A stretch of 20,240 bases of DNA from NCBI GenBank assembly GCA_030638325.1, contig DAOWEV010000175.1, positions 1-20,240 of the forward strand. Reading direction: 5' to 3'. Each line of letters opens with the position of its first letter. The first letter of the stretch is position 1. The notes beneath the pieces were generated by a model. The model worked only from the letters and a program-made list of their open reading frames with translations, was not told where the DNA came from and searched no databases. The DNA is from Bacteroidales bacterium. Lineage in GTDB: Bacteria > Bacteroidota > Bacteroidia > Bacteroidales > JAGOPY01. Positions 15,266 through 20,240 of this stretch are shown one piece after another. The position numbers were made by a program, and so were the translations under genes.

Positions 15266-15378
15266 TGAAAAGAGTCATGAGAAACTTATTTAATGCAATT
15301 ATCGACATTCCGGTGGAAGTACAAAACTTTTTATACTTTTAGGAACTGTTTGAATTTTCAAATTTGATTATTTGACTG

Positions 15379-17043
15379 ATGAAAGGCGATAAAATACTCG
15401 ACAAACTTTTCCTGATCTCCGTGGCAATGCTTATTATTGCCCTTCCTTTGTCGAAGTATTTCATGAGTGTTGCAGAATTTTCACTGTCCGGGGTTTTCAT
15501 CCTGGATGGCATCAGGAAGAAAGACTGGAACACTTTTTGGGAAAAGAATACCCCGCTTAAAAGAATTATTTTTATCATTCCCGTTGGTATACGCCTGATT
15601 TTTGCTGGTATTTACAGAAAATTCAAAGAATTCTTTTCAAGAGAAAACTTACCAGCCATTATTTTCAGCTCTATATATTTCATACACATTATCGGCCTGG
15701 TCTTTACCACAAATTTTGAATATGCCTGGAAGGATCTCAGAATTAAATTCCCGATTTTCCTGTTGCCATTGATCTTTTCGACAACAGGCTTTATAAACCG
15801 GGGAAGGTTTAAATACCTTATGCTTCTGTTCATTGCTTCCGTTCTTGTGGGCACCATCATTAGTTTATATATACTGTTTTCATGGGAGATCACAGATATC
15901 AGGGAAGTATCGTTGTTTATTTCTCATATCAGGTTCAGTCTTCTGATCTGCATTGCTGTTTTTATGTTGTTGTACCTGATCCTAAAGAAAAATGATTACC
16001 GGCCGGTTTATAAGTTTGTATTTACCGGCATTTTACTCTGGTTGGTTTTATATCTCGTTATTGTTGCATCAATAACCGGCCTGGTTATCCTGACCATTAC
16101 CTCTGTTGCCCTGATCCTTCATCTTATATTTCAGGAGAGAAGAAGACGCATTCTGAGGTTCTCTATTCTCGCGGCCAGCATAATCATTCCAACGGTTATG
16201 ATCTATTATTTTGTTTCTATTGCAAAAGATGTTTACAGGGTTTACCCTGTTGAAATTGCTTCACTGGAAAAGTCAACAGCCCTGGGGAATCCGTACTGGC
16301 ACGATCTTTCTTCCACTCAGGTTGAAAACGGGTATTACGTTTGGTATTATGTTGCCACTGACGAATTGAAGGAAGCATGGAATAAAAAGAGTGATTTTGA
16401 ATTTGAAGGAGAAGACAGAAAAGGACAGGAGATCAAATATACCATTATCAGGTTCCTAACATCCAAAGGATATTATAAAGATGCTGATGGCGTGAGTAAG
16501 CTGACAGATGAAGAAGTATCGCTGATAGAAAATGGTGTAGCAAATATTGTATACCACGAGAAACCCGGCCTGTATGTACGGTTGTATAAGATCATTTGGG
16601 AATATAAAAGATATCAGGCTACCGGTAACCCAAGCGGGCACTCTGCAATGCAACGGTTTGAGTACTGGAAAGCAGCCTTGGGGATCGTCAGCGATCACTG
16701 GCTGATAGGTGTTGGTACCGGCGATCTGAACCAGTCATTTGAAGAGCAATATGAAAAGATGAACTCTCTGCTTGAAGAAGAATTCAGGTGGCGTTCTCAT
16801 AATCAGTTCCTTGCTGTTTTTGTGGGTTTTGGTGTTATAGGCGTTGTCTGGTTCCTTTTCAGCCTTATTTATCCACCCGTAGTGTTGTTTAAATTCTATG
16901 ATTATTTTTACCTGACCTTTTTTATAATTATGATGGTCTCAATGATATCTGAAGATACTATTGAATCCCAGGCAGGGGCTACCATATTTGCTTTTTTCTC
17001 GTCTTTTTATCTTTTTTTGAAAAACTTCCGGGACCCGATCTAA
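15379..17043 (+). CDS. O-antigen ligase/polymerase-like membrane protein
   Basis: Polytopic inner-membrane protein of 554 residues, in the Wzy_C/WaaL-type family. The hydrophobic N-terminal part runs to about residue 280 with some nine predicted segments. A large soluble loop spans about residues 282-473, and three C-terminal helices follow. The loop's end has the family pattern: RFEYWKAALGIVSDHWLIGVGTGD followed by SHNQFLAVFVGFGVIG, whose histidine (His474) is the residue usually conserved in these ligases. DLRIKFPIFLLPLIF and SHIRFSLL earlier also recur in Bacteroidota members. Such proteins transfer lipid-linked glycans to lipid A core or other acceptors in the periplasm; some are protein O-glycosyltransferases, which I cannot exclude. 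It lies downstream of the GT2-GT9 pair, probably under its own or read-through transcription. Confidence 0.86.
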   Translation: MKGDKILDKLFLISVAMLIIALPLSKYFMSVAEFSLSGVFILDGIRKKDWNTFWEKNTPLKRIIFIIPVGIRLIFAGIYRKFKEFFSRENLPAIIFSSIYFIHIIGLVFTTNFEYAWKDLRIKFPIFLLPLIFSTTGFINRGRFKYLMLLFIASVLVGTIISLYILFSWEITDIREVSLFISHIRFSLLICIAVFMLLYLILKKNDYRPVYKFVFTGILLWLVLYLVIVASITGLVILTITSVALILHLIFQERRRRILRFSILAASIIIPTVMIYYFVSIAKDVYRVYPVEIASLEKSTALGNPYWHDLSSTQVENGYYVWYYVATDELKEAWNKKSDFEFEGEDRKGQEIKYTIIRFLTSKGYYKDADGVSKLTDEEVSLIENGVANIVYHEKPGLYVRLYKIIWEYKRYQATGNPSGHSAMQRFEYWKAALGIVSDHWLIGVGTGDLNQSFEEQYEKMNSLLEEEFRWRSHNQFLAVFVGFGVIGVVWFLFSLIYPPVVLFKFYDYFYLTFFIIMMVSMISEDTIESQAGATIFAFFSSFYLFLKNFRDPI

Positions 17044-17084
17044 CCTGAATAATTATTAACGCAGCTCAAGGCTACAAACATATT

Positions 17085-17250
17085 GATTAACGATTAACGA
17101 TTTGAGATTAACGATTTTAGATTTATGGTTTAATTAACATTATGAGTAAAAAATAACCTGAAGACAGAATGATTGACTTTAGCGTAGAAAAGAAAATGAT
17201 TAACGATAGTGTAAAAATCTTCAATCGTTAATCTCAAATCGTTAATCAAT
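17085..17250. repeat. 25-bp perfect inverted repeat built from heptamers
   Basis: The 25-bp sequence at 17092-17116 recurs as an exact inverse complement at 17223-17247, across 106 bp. The left side reads as heptamers in phase from 17085: GATTAAC, GATTAAC, GATTTGA, GATTAAC, GATTTTA, GATTTAT. The right side is AATCGTT, AATCTCA, AATCGTT, AATCAAT. The left arm has one more GATTAAC unit than the right, as expected from slippage. A further GATTAAC lies in direct orientation at 17198. The spacer has no ORF. It separates the ligase-like gene from the lipid kinase gene. Confidence 0.92.
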
Positions 17251-17307
17251 GCTTGCACTGTTGCCAAGTATAACAGGGTTCGATATTAATAAAATAAAAA
17301 ACATAAG

Positions 17308-18279
17308 ATGTCAGACCTTAAAAAACACAAACCCAGGAAAGAGTGGTTGGTGATCGTGAATCCGAATGCCGGCAAGAAAAAGGGGGAGAAAGACTGGAAG
17401 GAGATTAGCAAGCTGTTACAAGATGCCGGATTTGTTTTTCAGAGCGTTTTTACAGAACATCGCGACCATGCAATCCGGTTGACAACTGAACATATTAATG
17501 ATGGCTATGATAAAGTGATCGTTGTCGGCGGAGATGGAACTCTCAATGAAGTTGCAAATGGTATTTTTCAGCAATCCGGAGTGCACACAAATGAAGTCAC
17601 TCTTGGAATGATCACGGTTGGCACCGGTAACGATTGGGGCCGCATGTACAAGATCCCGGATAAATATCATGAAGCCGTTAAAGTCCTTAAAGAAGGAATA
17701 ACTTTTATTCAGGATGCCGGTAAGGTCACTTATCATCACAAGGATGAGAAAATAGAAAGGTATTTCGTAAATATGGCAGGTATGGGCTATGATGCCCTTG
17801 TGGCGAAAAAGACAAATTTGATGAAAGAAAAAGGTGGAGGAGGGGCGCTGGCATATTTATTCAACCTGCTTACCGGTCTTTTCCAATACAAACAATCCCG
17901 TGTTTCGATCAGTATCGACAACCAATTTGTTTTTAGCGGAGAGGTTTTCAGCCTGAGTATCGGGATATGTAAATATAACGGGGGTGGAATGATGCAGTTA
18001 CCGAATGCCATTCCGGATGATAGTTTGTTTGATATGACGATCATAAAAAATGCATCCAAATGGGATGTTGTAAAAAACATTAAGAAATTATATGATGGTT
18101 CGTTTCTGGATCTCCCCATCGTGGAAACGCATGTAGGTGACAAGATACGGATCATATCACAACCAAAGCGATCTGTCTTCCTGGAAACCGATGGCGAATC
18201 ACTCGGACATTCCCCCCTGGATTTTGAGATCATTCCGAAAAGCATTAAATTGATCGTTAAGAAAGGGTGGGAACGATGA
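17308..18279 (+). CDS. Diacylglycerol kinase family lipid kinase (YegS/DgkB-like)
   Basis: Soluble or peripheral lipid kinase with a DAGK_cat domain, 323 residues. Motifs: LVIVNPNAGKKKG (about 14-26), nucleotide-binding VVGGDGTLNEVANG (about 72-85), and GTGNDWGRM with the conserved Gly-Thr-Gly-Asn-Asp. The C-terminal beta-rich domain ends with FLETDGESLGHSPLDFEI, where these enzymes have a conserved acidic Asp-Gly-Glu. Relatives phosphorylate diacylglycerol, sphingoid bases or phosphatidylglycerol. In Bacteroidota, which can make sphingolipids, the lipid substrate cannot be inferred safely. The ATG at 17308 follows an AT-rich leader. The stop ends one base before the stop of the opposing ispG gene. 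Confidence 0.93.
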   Translation: MSDLKKHKPRKEWLVIVNPNAGKKKGEKDWKEISKLLQDAGFVFQSVFTEHRDHAIRLTTEHINDGYDKVIVVGGDGTLNEVANGIFQQSGVHTNEVTLGMITVGTGNDWGRMYKIPDKYHEAVKVLKEGITFIQDAGKVTYHHKDEKIERYFVNMAGMGYDALVAKKTNLMKEKGGGGALAYLFNLLTGLFQYKQSRVSISIDNQFVFSGEVFSLSIGICKYNGGGMMQLPNAIPDDSLFDMTIIKNASKWDVVKNIKKLYDGSFLDLPIVETHVGDKIRIISQPKRSVFLETDGESLGHSPLDFEIIPKSIKLIVKKGWER

Positions 18280-18280
18280 T

Positions 18281-20023
18281 CTAAGGTGGATCAACCCAGT
18301 CCATGTGCTCTTTTATCAGGGCCACCAGGGTTTCAACAGCTTCGTTTTCCGGAATATTCTTACTTACGGGGATGCTGGATTTATAGATCGTGACCTTTCC
18401 CCGGCCCTCTCCCACATAACCGTAATCAGCATCGGCCATTTCTCCCGGGCCATTGACGATGCAACCCATGACGGCTATCTTCAGGCCTTTCAGATGATTT
18501 GTTGCAGCCTTTACTTTTTGCAATGCTTCCAGGATATTGAATTTAGTTCTCCCGCAAGAAGGACATGCGATGAACTCCGTTCTGGTGATCCTCGCCCCAC
18601 TGGCCTGTAAAATACCAAAAGCCATTTGTAGCGCATATTCCGGAGACATTGAATCACTGGCGCCAAGCCATATTCCATCACAGTCGCCATCCACCAAAAG
18701 ACTTCCCAGGTCAATGGAGGCCCTGATGAGGAAATCAACAGGATCTGAAAAAGAGTAATGACTTTTCAGGATCACTGGCAACATGATGTTATGATGGTTT
18801 AAAAAATCAATAGCATTTCTGAAATCGCTTACGGGTGCATCTGATCCGGGTTCAATAACAATGGGCCTTTCCCCGTCTGCAAGATCCCCCTGAAAGATAT
18901 CTTTAACCCAATAAATCCTGGTGTGGAAGGAAGCTGTAACAGCCCGTAACACTTTTTTGTCAAATATATAATCCGGTTTCAGAGAAATATCCGCTTCATT
19001 GCCATGCGTACTTGCTACCACCACCGGGTGGCGATCACCTCCAATATCCCCGACTTTCAGGGTATCTCTTTTCTGGTAAGTGAATGGATTTTTCAAGGGG
19101 GGCATTGCAGGTGGAAGTGTTCTCAGGCCGTTGCTATCAGTATAAAAGGAAATAAGCTTTTTCGCAAAAGGAATTTCGTTCACAGGGTCTTCGGTAAGAG
19201 AGACCCGGATGGTGTCGCCGATGCCTTCTTCGAGCAGGGTTCCAATCCCAATGGCCGACTTTATCCTCCCGTCTTCCCCATCGCCGGCTTCTGTAACCCC
19301 CAGATGGACGGGATAGTTCATCTTAGTGGCTGTCATCCTGGCAATCAGCAGCCGGGTAGCCTGTATCATTAACCTGACATTGCTTGATTTCATAGAAATG
19401 ACAAAGTTATGGAAGCTAAAATCCTCGCAAATCCGGGCAAACTCCAGGGCCGATTCAACCATTCCTGCAGGTGTGTCCCCATACCTGCTCATGATCCTGT
19501 TGGAAAGAGAACCCTGGTTCACCCCGATCCTGATGGCAGTCCCGTTGAATTGACAGACCTTTAATAAAGGCTGAAAGCGTTCTGCAATACGGATCAGCTC
19601 AAGATCATATGCGGTATCAGAATAAGCTCCCGGTTTTTTCTTTTTATCGGCATAGTTTCCGGGATTGATACGTACTTTTTCAACGATCTCTGCTGCCGTC
19701 TCTGCTGCTTTTGGCTGAAAATGAATATCGGCAATGAGTGGTGTCTGGTAACCTTTTAACCTTAATTCGTTCTTGATATTATACAGGTTCCGGGCTGCCT
19801 TAACAGTTGGAGCGGTGATCCGGACAAGCTCACAACCGGCCTTGATCAATGCAATGGTTTGAGCAACGGTCGATACCGTGTCAAATGTATTGGTATTGGT
19901 CATGGATTGTATCCTGACAGGTTGTTTCCCGCCTATCGTGACACTGCCTGCCTGAACCTCCCGTGACACAAAATGCCCGGGCATTTCCAAACCTTTGTAA
20001 TATGAACTGTAAAATGTTTCCAT
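18281..20023 (-). CDS. ispG: 4-hydroxy-3-methylbut-2-enyl-diphosphate synthase, long form
   Basis: Iron-sulfur enzyme of the MEP isoprenoid pathway, turning methylerythritol cyclodiphosphate into HMBPP. From the ATG at 20021-20023 it has 580 residues, against about 370 in E. coli. The extra length is the central domain found in plant, Chlamydia and Bacteroidota enzymes. The N-terminal TIM barrel shows PVRIQSMTNTNT, ELVRITAPT and LIADIHFQPKAA. The 4Fe-4S domain has Cys487 and Cys490 in ACPSCGRTKF and Cys521 in MGCIVNGPGE, with Glu528 as the fourth ligand. An upstream extension to a TTG at 20098 would add 25 residues with no family counterpart. TAACTTTG, a perfect -7 box on this strand, lies only 8 bp before the chosen ATG. 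Confidence 0.95.
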   Translation of the reverse strand: METFYSSYYKGLEMPGHFVSREVQAGSVTIGGKQPVRIQSMTNTNTFDTVSTVAQTIALIKAGCELVRITAPTVKAARNLYNIKNELRLKGYQTPLIADIHFQPKAAETAAEIVEKVRINPGNYADKKKKPGAYSDTAYDLELIRIAERFQPLLKVCQFNGTAIRIGVNQGSLSNRIMSRYGDTPAGMVESALEFARICEDFSFHNFVISMKSSNVRLMIQATRLLIARMTATKMNYPVHLGVTEAGDGEDGRIKSAIGIGTLLEEGIGDTIRVSLTEDPVNEIPFAKKLISFYTDSNGLRTLPPAMPPLKNPFTYQKRDTLKVGDIGGDRHPVVVASTHGNEADISLKPDYIFDKKVLRAVTASFHTRIYWVKDIFQGDLADGERPIVIEPGSDAPVSDFRNAIDFLNHHNIMLPVILKSHYSFSDPVDFLIRASIDLGSLLVDGDCDGIWLGASDSMSPEYALQMAFGILQASGARITRTEFIACPSCGRTKFNILEALQKVKAATNHLKGLKIAVMGCIVNGPGEMADADYGYVGEGRGKVTIYKSSIPVSKNIPENEAVETLVALIKEHMDWVDPP

Positions 20024-20154
20024 TACCGGGTCAAAGTTAATAATTTGAGTACTATTTTGACTTCTCACAACGAAGAACTTATGAATTACCAGGTACAATA
20101 AAAAAACAAAAAATCAGTTTATAATTTGTTATTATTCAATCTTAAGTTACGAAT

Positions 20155-20240
20155 ATGCATACGATTACTAAAGGAATCTTGTTTATTATTCTTTCAGGAG
20201 CACTTCATTATACGGTAGCACAGGGAGTTGGGATCGGAGA
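20155..20240 (+). CDS. N-terminus of a secreted protein, cut by the window edge
   Basis: The frame from the ATG at 20155 is open to the window edge (28 full codons). It reads as a signal peptide: a short basic start with Lys6, the hydrophobic run GILFIILSGALHYTVA, then a probable cleavage before AQG or QG. The mature part begins with GVGIG, which resembles the start of many secreted Bacteroidota proteins, including tail-fibre-like or repeat-rich surface proteins that open with a VGIG motif. Too little is present for a family call. It is divergent from ispG, with 131 bp between the two start codons. Confidence 0.6.
   Translation, partial: MHTITKGILFIILSGALHYTVAQGVGIG

Noticed and set aside
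17787..18245. 152-residue open frame antisense to the lipid kinase gene
   Set aside because: No motif, no start context, and full overlap with a clear DAGK-family gene.
20024..20098. Twenty-five-residue extension of IspG from a TTG
   Set aside because: No family counterpart; it would place the -7-like box inside the coding region, and an ATG is available at 20023.

Overview
The window reads as an ordinary chromosomal segment of a Bacteroidota bacterium, probably Bacteroidales-like and possibly from an uncultured lineage. The evidence is: an S46 dipeptidyl-peptidase of the DPP7 type, a long insertion-containing IspG, a single-domain ManC, a small lipoprotein carrying a Cys-Asp-Cys-Pro motif, start sites without strong Shine-Dalgarno sequences, and several matches to the Bacteroidota -7 promoter box TAnnTTTG. 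Moderate GC, AT-rich spacers and dense coding fit this. I see no rRNA, tRNA, CRISPR array, transposase or phage gene.

Layout. Positions 108-4412 hold four leftward genes: a small lipoprotein overlapping a SprT-like metalloprotein, then manC, then a secreted DPP7-type peptidase. An AT-rich divergent spacer (4413-4805) contains a degenerate inverted-repeat element. From 4806 to 6810 a tightly overlapping rightward operon encodes an MlaE-type permease, an MlaF-type ATPase and a CvpA-family membrane protein. pgk (6930-8120) runs leftward against it. From 8271 a rightward pair with overlapping ends encodes a YbdL-like methionine/glutamine aminotransferase and a YafV-like omega-amidase, which probably act in sequence. 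The trkA-trkH potassium uptake pair follows (10483-13315). Next is an envelope polysaccharide block: a WaaE/LgtF-like GT2, a heptosyltransferase-like GT9 and an O-antigen ligase/polymerase-like membrane protein (13461-17043). A diacylglycerol-kinase-family lipid kinase (17308-18279) converges, one base apart, on leftward ispG (18281-20023). The right edge cuts the start of a secreted protein (20155 onward).

How the genes fit together. Much of the window concerns the envelope: lipid transport (mlaEF), sugar-nucleotide supply (manC), lipooligosaccharide or O-antigen assembly (GT2, GT9, ligase), lipid phosphorylation and isoprenoid precursors (ispG). The rest is central metabolism, peptide scavenging and K+ homeostasis.

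The least explained signal is in the spacers, not the genes. Six of the eight internal gaps longer than 100 bp carry imperfect tandem repeats with a strict period of 7 bp (8 bp in one). The repeated word is mostly different at each site. In four of them the second half is the inverse complement of the first, so the transcript could form a long hairpin. I found no obviously new multi-gene system.
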